This document shows positions 9,098 through 17,397 of a stretch of 64,000 nt of DNA, one piece after another (within the stretch, counting starts at the first letter, position 1; each line of letters starts with the position of its first letter). The position numbers and the translations under genes were made by a program. This stretch comes from Streptomyces tuirus (GTDB taxonomy: Bacteria > Actinomycetota > Actinomycetes > Streptomycetales > Streptomycetaceae), in the NCBI RefSeq assembly GCF_014701095.1, contig NZ_AP023439.1, positions 6,746,001-6,810,000 on the forward strand, in the 5' to 3' direction. The notes below the pieces were generated by a model. The model was not told where the DNA came from. It saw only the letters and a program-made list of their open reading frames with translations, and did not search any database.

Positions 9098-10726
9098 GTG
9101 GTCGCCACCTTTCGTCGCCATTCGCTCGCGGGCGAGATGCTGGTGCTCCAGCTCGCCATCGTCGTGGTGGTGCTGCTGGCTGTCGCCGCGGTCTCCCTCG
9201 CCCAGTCGCAGGCCACCTTCAACCGTGTCGAGGGTCGCCGGGTGAGCGCGCTCGCCGAACAGCTGGCCGCCAACCCCCTGGTCCGCAGCCAGCTGGTGCG
9301 CCCCGCGCCGGGCGAGGCGCTCGCCCCGCTGGTGCTCGCCACGCAGGCCCAGTCGGGGGTGACGTCGGTGTCGGTGGCCGACGGGACCGGGCGGATCGTC
9401 AGCTCCACGAACCCCACCGTCGTCGGGGAGCGCATGCGGCTCGGGCCGGGCACCGCCCGCGGACGCGGCTGGTCCGGGCAGCTGACCCTCGACGGCGACC
9501 GCGAGCTGGCCGCCCAGGTGCCCGTCCTCGGGGCGACGGAGGAGAACCTCGGCCGGATCCTGGGCACGGTGATGATCGGCGAGGCCGATCCGACGGTCTG
9601 GCAACGGCTCAACGGCGCCTCCTCCTACCTGCTCGCCTACCTCGGCATCGCCAGCGGACTCGGCGTCGCCGGCTCCTGGCTGCTGGCGCGGCGGGTGAAA
9701 CGCCAGACCCTCGGGCTGGAGCCGGGTGAGATCGCCGGGCTCGCCGAGCACCGGGAGGCCATGCTGTACGGGATCGCCGAGGGCGTGATCGCCCTGGACC
9801 CGCAGCACCGGCTCACCCTCGTCAACGACATGGGCCGCCGGCTGCTCGACCTGCCCGAGGACTGCGTCGGCCAGAGCCTCACGGGCCTCGGCATCGACGG
9901 GCGGCTGCGTGACGTGCTGTCCGGCACGGCCGCCGGCGAGCGCGACGAGGTCGTCGTGCGCCACGGCCGGGTCCTGGTGATGAACCGGATGACCGTCACC
10001 AAGGACGGCCGGGCCCTCGGCTCGGTCACCACCCTGCGCGACCGCACCGAACTGGCCCGGCTGGAGCGGGAGATCGGTTCCTTCCGCAGCTCCGCCGAGC
10101 TGCTGCGCGCCCAGGCACACGAGTTCGCCAACCAGCTGCACACCATCTCGGGGCTGATCCAGATCGGTGAGCAGGACGAAGTCGTGCGCTACATCCGCGC
10201 GTTGAGCCGGCACCGCCAGTCCCTGGACGTCACCCTCAGCCGCCGCGTCCGGGACACCGCGCTGGCCGCGCTGCTGATGGCGAAGGCGTCCCTGGCGGCC
10301 GAGCGGAAGGTCAGCCTGCGGATCTCGGACGACACCGCGCTGGAGCGCCTCGCCCCGGAGGACGCCGCCGATGTGGCGACCGTGGTGGGCAACCTGGTGG
10401 ACAACGCCGTCGACGCCGCCGCCGCCCGGGACGACGCCTGGGTGGAGGTCGCGCTGCGGCAGGACGCCTCCAGCGTGGAGATCGCGGTCCGCGACTCCGG
10501 GCCCGGGGTCGCTCCCGAGCTGGCCCGCGAGGTGTTCTCCCACGGTTTCACCACCAAGGCCGCCCGCGAGGGCGAGCGCGGCATCGGACTGGCCCTGACC
10601 AAGCTGGTCTGCGAACGGCACGGGGGAGAGATCTCGGTGGCCAACACCCCCGAAGGGGCCGTGTTCACCGCACGCATGACCGTCAGCCACCTGACCGGCA
10701 CGGTGGCGGAAGGAGCGGCCCCATGA
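9098..10726 (+). CDS. CitA/DcuS-type sensor histidine kinase
   Basis: Membrane sensor kinase, 542 aa. Two transmembrane helices (about residues 15-38 and 170-192) flank a periplasmic PAS-like sensor with the GVTSVSVADGTGRIVSSTNP block of the citrate/C4-dicarboxylate kinase family. A cytoplasmic PAS follows (about 215-310), then the H-box LRAQAHEFANQLHTISGLIQ characteristic of CitA/DcuS. The ATPase domain has N-box LVDNAVDAA, G1 DSGPGV and GERGIGLALTKLV. The GTG start is at 9098. It overlaps the response regulator by 4 bp. Inducer class (a carboxylate) is inferred from family only; no dicarboxylate transporter is adjacent. Confidence 0.9.
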   Translation: MVATFRRHSLAGEMLVLQLAIVVVVLLAVAAVSLAQSQATFNRVEGRRVSALAEQLAANPLVRSQLVRPAPGEALAPLVLATQAQSGVTSVSVADGTGRIVSSTNPTVVGERMRLGPGTARGRGWSGQLTLDGDRELAAQVPVLGATEENLGRILGTVMIGEADPTVWQRLNGASSYLLAYLGIASGLGVAGSWLLARRVKRQTLGLEPGEIAGLAEHREAMLYGIAEGVIALDPQHRLTLVNDMGRRLLDLPEDCVGQSLTGLGIDGRLRDVLSGTAAGERDEVVVRHGRVLVMNRMTVTKDGRALGSVTTLRDRTELARLEREIGSFRSSAELLRAQAHEFANQLHTISGLIQIGEQDEVVRYIRALSRHRQSLDVTLSRRVRDTALAALLMAKASLAAERKVSLRISDDTALERLAPEDAADVATVVGNLVDNAVDAAAARDDAWVEVALRQDASSVEIAVRDSGPGVAPELAREVFSHGFTTKAAREGERGIGLALTKLVCERHGGEISVANTPEGAVFTARMTVSHLTGTVAEGAAP

Positions 10727-11424
10727 CCCAGGCGAGCGACAAGGCGGGTGCGATCGACGTCCTCGTGGTCGACGACGACTTCATGGTGGCCCGGGTCCAC
10801 CGCGCCTTCGTGGAACGCGTCGAGCCGTTCCGCGTCGTCGGCACGGCCCACACGGGGGAGCAGGCCGTCGAGGCGGTGGACGAGCTGCGCCCCGAGCTCG
10901 TCCTGCTCGACCTGTACCTGCCCGACCTCTTCGGCCTCGACGTCATACCCCGGCTGCGCACCGCGGGCCATGACTGCGACGTCATGGTCATCAGCGCGGC
11001 GACGGAGGCCGACACCGTGCGCGGCGCGGTCCGCCGCGGCGTCGTCGACTACCTCCTCAAGCCGTTCGGGTTCGAGGACTTGCGGCTGCGCCTGGAGAGA
11101 TACGCCGCCCAGCGGGGCAGGCTGCTCACGACGGTGGTCCGGGGGCAGGCGGACGTGGATCGCGTCCTGGCCGGCGCGTTCGGGCCCGCCCCGGCGCACA
11201 CCCTGCCCAAGGGCATGAGTGTGGAGACCGCCGAACTCGTCGAACGGGCCCTGCGCGAGGCCGGCGGCACCCTGTCCGCCACCGAGTGCGCGGCCCTGAC
11301 CGGCGTCTCACGCGTCAGCGCCCGCCGCTACCTGGAGTACTTCCACGGCACGGGCAGCGCGGAGGTGTCCCTGCGCTACGGCGCCACCGGCCGGCCCGAA
11401 CGCCGTTACGCCTGGCGCGTCTGA
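10723..11424 (+). CDS. CitB/DcuR-type response regulator
   Basis: A 233-aa regulator, translationally coupled to the kinase (ATGA overlap). The receiver domain has the acidic pair in VVDDDFMVARVHRAF, phospho-Asp in LVLLDLYLPD and Lys in YLLKPFG. The C-terminal part (about 165-233) holds a helix-turn-helix (LSATECAALTGVSRVSARRYLEY) as in CitB/DctR-type regulators. It is likely to activate carboxylate uptake or metabolism genes elsewhere. It is convergent with cchA across a double hairpin. Confidence 0.9.
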   Translation: MTQASDKAGAIDVLVVDDDFMVARVHRAFVERVEPFRVVGTAHTGEQAVEAVDELRPELVLLDLYLPDLFGLDVIPRLRTAGHDCDVMVISAATEADTVRGAVRRGVVDYLLKPFGFEDLRLRLERYAAQRGRLLTTVVRGQADVDRVLAGAFGPAPAHTLPKGMSVETAELVERALREAGGTLSATECAALTGVSRVSARRYLEYFHGTGSAEVSLRYGATGRPERRYAWRV

Positions 11425-11542
11425 GCCGCCGGCCACGACCCGGCGGCGGTCGGTGAGGCCGCGGACGCATGCGACCCGCCCGGCGTCGGCCAGGTCCTTC
11501 ACGGTCCTCCTGGGAGTCGGAGGCGTGGGTAGCGCGCGCGTG

Positions 11543-11612
11543 AGCGCCGCCGCGCGGAACGGGTCCGCGCGGCGGCGCTGCCGGCCGGCCCCGGGACCGT
11601 ACCGGGGCCGGC
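11543..11612. terminator. double-hairpin terminator between response regulator and cchA
   Basis: Two tandem inverted repeats lie between convergent genes. The first is a perfect 16-bp stem (11543-11558 with 11564-11579, loop ACGGG). The second is a perfect 11-bp stem GCCGGCCCCGG (11584-11594 with 11602-11612). They should insulate the siderophore cluster from the two-component operon in both directions. Confidence 0.75.
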
Positions 11613-11615
11613 ACG

Positions 11616-12563
11616 TCAGGGGCGGTCGGTGAGGTAGCCGCCCATGGAGGTGAAGTACTCGGCCGCGGGCAACTCGCGGCCGTCCTCGGTGCGTACGCGC
11701 GTGATGGCGAGGCCGCGGTTGCGTCCGGTGCGGGCGTCGGCGCCGGCGACGATCACCACGCCGTCGCCCTCGCGGTAGAAGATGCGGCCGGGCGTGCCGC
11801 CGTAGCGGCCCTCGGAGACGAACGACGCCAGGACGTCGAGCCGCCGGCCCCGGTGGAAGGTGTAGGCGCTCGGGTACGGCTCGGACTGGGCGCGCACCAG
11901 GCGCTCCAGGTCCTCGGCCGGCCAGCTCCAGTCGATGCGGCTGTCCTCGTCGGCACGCTTGTGGAAGAAGGACGCCTGGGAGCGGTCCTGCCGGGTGAAC
12001 TCGGTCTGTCCGGCGGCGATCAGGCCGAGCGCGCCGATGGTGACCGGGGCGATGAGGTCGACGGTCTTGTGGAACAGGTCGGTCGCCGTGTCCGTCGGCC
12101 CGACCGGCACCGCCTCCTGCCGGACGATGTCGCCGGCGTCGAGCTCGTCGTTCATCATGTGCGCCGTGACGCCCACTTCGGGCTCTCCGTTGATGAGCGC
12201 CCAGATCAGCGGGGAGAAGCCGGCGTACTTCGGCAGCAGGGAGTCGTGCACGTTCAGCGTGCCGTGGCGCGGCAGGCCGAAGATGCGCGGGGGGATCCAG
12301 GTGCGCCAGTTGTTGGCCACGATGATGTCCGGGTCGGCCTCCTTGAGGCGCTCGAACAGCTCGTCGTCGTCCGGGCGGTTGCGGATCAGCACCGGCACGC
12401 CGTGCTCCTCGGCGAGGTCGGCGACCGAGTCGCTCCAGATCTTCTCGTACGCGTGCTCGCTCTTGGGGTGGGTCACGACCAGCACGACGTCGTGCTCGGA
12501 CTCCAGGAGGGCTTGCAGGGTGCGGTGCCCCCAGGTCTGGTAACCGAACATGACGACCCGCAT
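11616..12563 (-). CDS. cchA: N5-hydroxyornithine formyltransferase (coelichelin biosynthesis)
   Basis: Formyl-tetrahydrofolate-dependent transferase of 315 aa, related to methionyl-tRNA formyltransferase. The catalytic Asn-His-Asp set is visible in NNWRTW, NVHDSLLPKYAG and DELDAGDIV. It should formylate the hydroxylamine of N5-hydroxyornithine, giving hfOrn, the building block used twice in coelichelin. The ATG at 12563 has GAGGAA upstream. An iron box sits 39 bp upstream of the start. It is divergent from cchB, the usual cch arrangement. Confidence 0.93.
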   Translation of the reverse strand: MRVVMFGYQTWGHRTLQALLESEHDVVLVVTHPKSEHAYEKIWSDSVADLAEEHGVPVLIRNRPDDDELFERLKEADPDIIVANNWRTWIPPRIFGLPRHGTLNVHDSLLPKYAGFSPLIWALINGEPEVGVTAHMMNDELDAGDIVRQEAVPVGPTDTATDLFHKTVDLIAPVTIGALGLIAAGQTEFTRQDRSQASFFHKRADEDSRIDWSWPAEDLERLVRAQSEPYPSAYTFHRGRRLDVLASFVSEGRYGGTPGRIFYREGDGVVIVAGADARTGRNRGLAITRVRTEDGRELPAAEYFTSMGGYLTDRP

Positions 12564-12601
12564 GGGGTTCCTCCTCAGAGCAAGACAGTGGCCGACGCAA
12601 G

Positions 12602-12620
12602 TAAAGCAAGCCTTACCTTA
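12602..12620 (-). promoter_or_regulatory. iron box upstream of cchA
   Basis: On the minus strand TAAGGTAAGGCTTGCTTTA matches the actinobacterial DmdR/IdeR iron box (TTAGGTTAGGCTAACCTAA) at 13 of 19 positions, with the left half well kept. It lies just upstream of cchA, so Fe-DmdR should repress cchA. Confidence 0.65.
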
Positions 12621-12705
12621 GTCCGCAACGGGTCTGCGGGATCGGCCAGTTGACGGAGCCCGCTCGGGCCGGTGTCCGTTTTGCCCTGTCGACACCTCAA
12701 CTTGT

Positions 12706-12724
12706 TTAGCTTAGGCTCACCTAA
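12706..12724 (+). promoter_or_regulatory. iron box upstream of cchB
   Basis: TTAGCTTAGGCTCACCTAA matches the iron-box consensus at 17 of 19 positions, the best copy in the window, about 86 bp upstream of the cchB start. Confidence 0.9.
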
Positions 12725-12810
12725 GTTCCTTGGCGTGCCGTCCCGTTGGCATGCCCGCCTTTCCTTCCCTCCACACCTGACACGCGGCTGCCCCGCACGA
12801 TGGGAGTGAC

Positions 12811-14163
12811 ATGTCGCAGGTTCTTCCTGGTGACACACCACCGGTCCACGACCTGATCGGTATCGGCTTCGGGCCGTCCAATGTGGCCATGGCGATCGCG
12901 CTCCGCGAGCACAACAACGGCGTCGGCAGGCAGGAGGCGGTCACCGCTCACTTCTTCGAGCAGCAGCCCCGCTTCGGCTGGCACCGCGGCATGCTCATCG
13001 ACGACGCCACCATGCAGGTCTCCTTCCTCAAGGACCTGGTGACGCTGCGGAACCCGGCCAGCGAGTACAGCTTCCTCTGCTACCTGCAGAGCAAGGGCCG
13101 GCTGATCGACTTCATCAACCACAAGAACCTGTTCCCGCTGCGCGTGGAGTTCCACGACTACTTCGAGTGGGCCGCGGCCCAGGTCGACGACATGGTCTCC
13201 TACGGCCATGAGGTCGTCGGCGTCGCGCCCGTCACCCGCGACGGAGTCGTGGACCACCTGGAGGTGACCGTCCGCTCGGGCGGCGGCCTGGAGGTCCACC
13301 GGGCCCGCAACCTCGTCATCGGCACCGGCCTGCGCCCCCTGATGCCGGACGGTGTGGAGCGCGGCGAACGCGTCTGGCACAACTCCGAACTGCTGACCAA
13401 AGTCGACGAGTTGGAGGGCACCTCGCCCGCCCGGTTCGTCGTCGTGGGCGCCGGCCAGAGCGCCGCCGAGAACGTGGCCTACCTGCACCGCCGCTTCCCC
13501 GAGGCCGAGGTCTGCGCCGTCTTCTCCCGGTACGGCTACAGCCCCGCCGACGACAGCAGCTTCGCCAACCGGATCTTCGACCCGCAGGCCGTCGACGAGT
13601 ACTTCGCCGCCCCCGAGGACGTCAAGCGCCGGCTGATGGAGTACCACGGCAACACCAACTACTCCGTGGTGGACATCGACCTGATCGACGACCTCTACCG
13701 GCAGTCGTACCAGGAGAAGGTCCTCGGCACCGAGCGCCTGCGCTTCCTCAACGTCTCCCGGCTCACCGGCGTCAAGGAGTCGCCGTCGAGCGTCCGCGCC
13801 ACGGTCACGTCCCTCGTCACCGGCGAGGACACCGACCTCGAAGCCGACGTGGTGGTCTTCGCCACCGGCTACAGCCCCGTCGACCCCACGAGCCTGCTCG
13901 GCGAGGTCGCCGACCGCTGCCTGCGCGACGACGAGGGCCGGGTCCGGGTGGAGCGCGACTGGAGCATCGCGACCGACCCCACCCTGCACTGCGGCATCTA
14001 TCTCCAGGGCGGCACGGAGCACACGCACGGCATCACCTCGTCGCTGCTGTCCAACACCGCCATCAGGGTGGGGGAGATCCTGGACTCGCTCCTCGGCCGC
14101 GTGGCCGGGCCCGCCGACCAGCCGCGCACGCTCGCCGACGGCACGGGCAGCGCGACCCGCTAG
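12811..14163 (+). CDS. cchB: L-ornithine N5-monooxygenase
   Basis: FAD- and NADPH-dependent N-hydroxylating monooxygenase, 450 aa, of the SidA/PvdA family. It has an FAD fold with GIGFGPSNVAMAIA near residue 11, an NADPH fold with VVGAGQSAAENVAYLHRRFP near 212, and the C-terminal ATGYSPVDP block. It makes N5-hydroxyornithine, incorporated directly by module 3 of CchH and, after formylation, by module 1. The ATG at 12811 follows GGGAGTGAC. An iron box lies about 86 bp upstream. It heads the biosynthesis/uptake run cchB-C-D-E. Confidence 0.95.
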   Translation: MSQVLPGDTPPVHDLIGIGFGPSNVAMAIALREHNNGVGRQEAVTAHFFEQQPRFGWHRGMLIDDATMQVSFLKDLVTLRNPASEYSFLCYLQSKGRLIDFINHKNLFPLRVEFHDYFEWAAAQVDDMVSYGHEVVGVAPVTRDGVVDHLEVTVRSGGGLEVHRARNLVIGTGLRPLMPDGVERGERVWHNSELLTKVDELEGTSPARFVVVGAGQSAAENVAYLHRRFPEAEVCAVFSRYGYSPADDSSFANRIFDPQAVDEYFAAPEDVKRRLMEYHGNTNYSVVDIDLIDDLYRQSYQEKVLGTERLRFLNVSRLTGVKESPSSVRATVTSLVTGEDTDLEADVVVFATGYSPVDPTSLLGEVADRCLRDDEGRVRVERDWSIATDPTLHCGIYLQGGTEHTHGITSSLLSNTAIRVGEILDSLLGRVAGPADQPRTLADGTGSATR

Positions 14164-14200
14164 CGCTCCGCCGGGGTCGCCGGTCGGCCACGGCGCCGTC

Positions 14201-14237
14201 GTGGCCGCTCGCGCAGTTCCCCGCGCCCCTTCGGGTG
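14201..14237 (-). repeat. single copy of the dispersed GGGGCGCGGGGAACTGCGCG repeat
   Basis: Read on the minus strand, the spacer between cchB and cchC holds AAGGGGCGCGGGGAACTGCG followed by CGAG. This is the core of the element that forms the tandem array at 32.9-33.3 kb and also occurs inside cchH. The internal GCGC/GCGC complementarity allows a short hairpin. Confidence 0.75.
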
Positions 14238-14292
14238 TCGCAGGAACCGACCAGTCAACTCGCCCACCGCGCAAGGGATAACGTACGTCGAC

Positions 14293-15354
14293 ATGGGCAC
14301 GACTGCTGTAGTGGAGCGCCCCGCGACCAGGGGCTCGGCCCCGGCCCGCCGGCGTCGGATCGCGGGCCTGGGCATCCTCGTGGCGCTCCTGGTGATCGCC
14401 GCGGTGCTGTCGCTGGCCGTCGGGGCACGCGCGTTGACCCCCGCCGAGGTGTGGCACGGGCTGTTCGCCGGCCCGGAGTCCGACCGGCGGCTCACCGAGA
14501 TCCGCCTCATCGTGGAGACCGTACGGGTGCCGCGTACGGTCCTCGGGATCGTGGCGGGCATTGCCCTCGGGGTCGGCGGGGCGCTGATCCAGGGGTTCAC
14601 GCGCAACCCGATCGCCGACACGGGCCTGCTGGGGGTGAACACCGGCGCCTCGTTCGCCGTCGTGTCGGTGATCGCCGTGTTCGGGTTCTCCGACCCGTTC
14701 CAGTACGTCTGGTTCGCCTTCCTGGGCGCGGCGGTCGCCGGTGTCGTGGTGTTCGGTCTCGCGAGCATCGGCCGGGGGGCCGGCAACCCGTTGACGCTCG
14801 CCCTGGCCGGGCAGGGCATCACCGTGTTCCTCATGGCGATGACCACGGCGGTCGCGCTGTCGAACCAGGCCTCACTGAACGCGCTGCGGTTCTGGAACGC
14901 CGGCTCCCTCGCCGGTGTGGGATTCGACGTCATCTGGCCGGTGACCGCGTTCATCGGCGCCGGGCTGGTCCTTGCTCTCGCCACGCTGCCCTCCCTCAAC
15001 CTGCTCAACCTGGGCGACGACGTGGCCAGGGGCCTGGGCGTGAACATCGCGCTGAGCCGGACCGTCGGCATCACCGCCATCACCCTGCTGGCGGGAGCCG
15101 CGACGGCCGCGTGCGGGCCCATCGCCTTCCTCGGCCTGATGGTGGCCCACGTGGCCCGGTACCTGACCGGCCCGGACTACCGCTGGCTCGTGCCGTACGC
15201 CGGGCTGCTCGGGGCCGTCGTCCTGCTGCTCTGCGACATCGTCGGCCGACTGGTGGTGCGGCCGGGCGAGTTGGACGCCGGTGTCCTCGTGGCGCTGCTC
15301 GGCGCCCCCTTCTTCGCGGTCCTCGTGTGGCGCGGAAAGTTCAGGAGCGCATGA
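14293..15354 (+). CDS. cchC: ferric-siderophore ABC permease (FecCD family)
   Basis: Permease of 353 aa with 9-10 hydrophobic segments and FecCD/BtuC-family blocks (VPRTVLGIVAGIALGVGGALIQ, NPIADTGLLGVNTGASFAVV, ITLLAGAATAACGPIAFLGL). With CchD it forms the heterodimeric channel through which ferri-coelichelin delivered by CchF is imported. The ATG at 14293 is the family-consistent start. The gene overlaps cchD by 4 bp, so the two subunits are translationally coupled. Confidence 0.93.
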   Translation: MGTTAVVERPATRGSAPARRRRIAGLGILVALLVIAAVLSLAVGARALTPAEVWHGLFAGPESDRRLTEIRLIVETVRVPRTVLGIVAGIALGVGGALIQGFTRNPIADTGLLGVNTGASFAVVSVIAVFGFSDPFQYVWFAFLGAAVAGVVVFGLASIGRGAGNPLTLALAGQGITVFLMAMTTAVALSNQASLNALRFWNAGSLAGVGFDVIWPVTAFIGAGLVLALATLPSLNLLNLGDDVARGLGVNIALSRTVGITAITLLAGAATAACGPIAFLGLMVAHVARYLTGPDYRWLVPYAGLLGAVVLLLCDIVGRLVVRPGELDAGVLVALLGAPFFAVLVWRGKFRSA

Positions 15355-16412
15355 ACGTGACCGAGGTGAAACCGTCGCTGCCGCCGGGCGTGCGGCTCGG
15401 CCGGGTGTCGTTCGTCTGGCGGCCCTGGCTGCTGAGCGTCACGCTGCTGCTCGCGGCGGCGGCCTTCCTGGTGTTCTGCGTCTCCATCGCCGTCGGGGAC
15501 TTCCCCATCGGCCTCCCGCAGGTGATCGCCACGATCTTCGGACGGGGCGAGCAGGTCGACCGGTTCATCATCATGGACCTGCGGATGCCGCGCGCCCTGG
15601 CCGGGCTCGTGGTGGGCGTCGCGCTCGGGGTGTCCGGGGCGATCACGCAGTCCATCGCCCGCAACCCGCTGGCCAGCCCGGACGTCCTGGGCATCACCTC
15701 GGGCGCCAGCGCGGTCGCGGTGTTCCTGGTGACCGTCTCGGGCGGGACCGCCGCGGCGATCGTCAACTCCGTGGGACTGTCCGCCGCGGCACTCGCGGGC
15801 GGGCTCGGCACGGGCCTGCTGGTGTACTTCCTGGCGTGGCGGCGCGGGGTCGACGGCTTCCGGCTCATCCTCATCGGCATCTCGGTGAGCGCCGTGATGG
15901 AGGCCCTCACCACCTGGCTGCTCGTCACGGCCGACATCCGGGACGTGGCCCGGGCCCAGGCGTGGCTGGTCGGCTCGCTGGAGGACCGCTCGTGGAGCGA
16001 GGTCTGGACGGCCCTGTGGTGCGGGCTCGTCCTGCTGCTCGTCGTCTCCTGCGTCGCCTTCCAGTTCAGGCCGATGCACTTCGGCGACGAGGTGGCCGCG
16101 GGGCTGGGCGTCCGGTACACGAGGGTGCGGGCGGTGCTGCTGCTGTGCGCGGTGCTGCTGGCCGGTGTGGCGGTGAGCGCGGCGGGCCCGGTGCCGTTCG
16201 TCGCGCTGGTGGCGCCGCAGGTGGCGATGCGTCTGGCCCGCTGCCCCACACCACCGATGGTGGCCTCGGGCCTGGTGGGCGCGCTGCTGCTGATCGGCTC
16301 CGACCTCGTCGCGCGCACGGCGCTGCCGGTCTCCCTCCCGGTCGGCGTGGTCACCGCCGCGATCGGGGGGCCCTTCCTCGTCTATCTGCTGGTGCGGGCG
16401 AACCTGCGGTAG
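15351..16412 (+). CDS. cchD: ferric-siderophore ABC permease (FecCD family)
   Basis: Second permease subunit, 353 aa, paralogous to CchC, with LRMPRALAGLVVGVALGVSG, NPLASPDVLGITSGASAVAV and AAGPVPFVALVAPQVAMRLA. The ATG at 15351 overlaps the cchC stop (ATGA). It stops at 16412, directly before the cchE region. It works with CchC, CchE and CchF as the ferri-siderophore importer in the membrane. Confidence 0.93.
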   Translation: MNVTEVKPSLPPGVRLGRVSFVWRPWLLSVTLLLAAAAFLVFCVSIAVGDFPIGLPQVIATIFGRGEQVDRFIIMDLRMPRALAGLVVGVALGVSGAITQSIARNPLASPDVLGITSGASAVAVFLVTVSGGTAAAIVNSVGLSAAALAGGLGTGLLVYFLAWRRGVDGFRLILIGISVSAVMEALTTWLLVTADIRDVARAQAWLVGSLEDRSWSEVWTALWCGLVLLLVVSCVAFQFRPMHFGDEVAAGLGVRYTRVRAVLLLCAVLLAGVAVSAAGPVPFVALVAPQVAMRLARCPTPPMVASGLVGALLLIGSDLVARTALPVSLPVGVVTAAIGGPFLVYLLVRANLR

Positions 16413-16418
16413 ATGTAC

Positions 16419-16437
16419 AAGAGTCAGGTGAACCTAA
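16419..16437 (+). promoter_or_regulatory. weak iron-box-like site before cchE
   Basis: AAGAGTCAGGTGAACCTAA matches the consensus at only 12 of 19 positions, but the right half AACCTAA is intact and it sits just upstream of the preferred cchE start. It may be a decayed or secondary site. Confidence 0.35.
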
Positions 16438-16451
16438 GCAAGGGGGGACCC

Positions 16452-17306
16452 GTGGTCGTACAGTCCGTCACCGAGGCCGCGGTCGGGGGCACTTCGCGGC
16501 TGGCAGCCCGAGGCGTCACGGTCGGCTACGGCGGCCGGGTCGTCATCGACGAGCTCGACGTGGCGATACCGCCCGGCGTGATCACCACGATCATCGGCCC
16601 CAACGGCTGCGGGAAGTCGACCCTGTTGAAGACGCTGTCGCGGCTGCTCAAACCGGCCAAGGGCGCGGTCGTCCTGGACGGCGAGGACATCGGCCGGCTC
16701 AGGACGCGGGACGTGGCGAAGAAGCTCGGCCTGCTGCCGCAGGCGCCGGTCGCGCCGGAGGGGCTGACCGTGGCCGACCTGGTCGCCAGGGGCCGTCACC
16801 CGCACCAGAGCTGGCTGCGGCAGTGGTCCTCCGACGACGCCGACGTGGTGGAGCGCGCCCTGGCCATGACGGGCGTGTCCGACCTGGCCGACCGCCCGGT
16901 CGACGCGCTGTCCGGCGGGCAGCGCCAGCGCGTCTGGATCTCCATGACCCTGGCCCAGGGCACCGATCTGCTGCTGCTGGACGAGCCGACGACCTATCTG
17001 GACCTGGCGCACGCCGTGGACGTCCTGGACCTCGTGGACGATCTGCACGAGTCGGGCTGCACCGTCGTCATGGTGCTGCACGACCTCAACCTGGCCACGC
17101 GCTACAGCGACAACCTCGTGGTGATGCGCGAGGGGTCGGTCCTGGCGCAGGGGCATCCGCGGGACGTCATCACCGCCGAACTGCTGGAAGAGGCCTTCGG
17201 GTTGAAGGCCCGGGTGATCGACGATCCGGTCGGAGACCGGCCGCTCATCGTGCCGATCGGGCGGACCCATGTGCTGCCCGGTCACCTGCCGGCAGCGGAG
17301 CATTAG
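16452..17306 (+). CDS. cchE: ferric-siderophore ABC transporter ATPase
   Basis: FecE/FepC-type ATPase of about 284 aa. Walker A GPNGCGKST, signature LSGGQRQRVW, Walker B LLLLDEPTTYLD and H-loop VLHDLN are all present. It energises import through CchC/CchD. I prefer the GTG at 16452, five bases after AAGGGGGG. An in-frame ATG at 16413, directly abutting the cchD stop and without a ribosome site, would add 13 residues. The stop codon touches the iron box of cchF. Confidence 0.92.
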   Translation: MVVQSVTEAAVGGTSRLAARGVTVGYGGRVVIDELDVAIPPGVITTIIGPNGCGKSTLLKTLSRLLKPAKGAVVLDGEDIGRLRTRDVAKKLGLLPQAPVAPEGLTVADLVARGRHPHQSWLRQWSSDDADVVERALAMTGVSDLADRPVDALSGGQRQRVWISMTLAQGTDLLLLDEPTTYLDLAHAVDVLDLVDDLHESGCTVVMVLHDLNLATRYSDNLVVMREGSVLAQGHPRDVITAELLEEAFGLKARVIDDPVGDRPLIVPIGRTHVLPGHLPAAEH

Positions 17307-17325
17307 TAAGGCTAGGCTAACCTCA
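17307..17325 (+). promoter_or_regulatory. iron box upstream of cchF
   Basis: TAAGGCTAGGCTAACCTCA matches the iron-box consensus at 16 of 19 positions. It lies between the cchE stop and cchF, 72 bp before the cchF start. A weaker second match, TAAGGTTTGCCTGCCCTTA, follows at 17337-17355 (13 of 19). Confidence 0.85.
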
Positions 17326-17397
17326 TTCTCTCGCGATAAGGTTTGCCTGCCCTTAGGCGAGGGTGCAGCGAACTAGCGCGAAAGCAAGGGGATTTGG

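Noticed and set aside
8867..10690. A 600-residue minus-strand frame opposite the sensor kinase
   Set aside because: Antisense shadow; kinase H, N and G boxes are on the plus strand.
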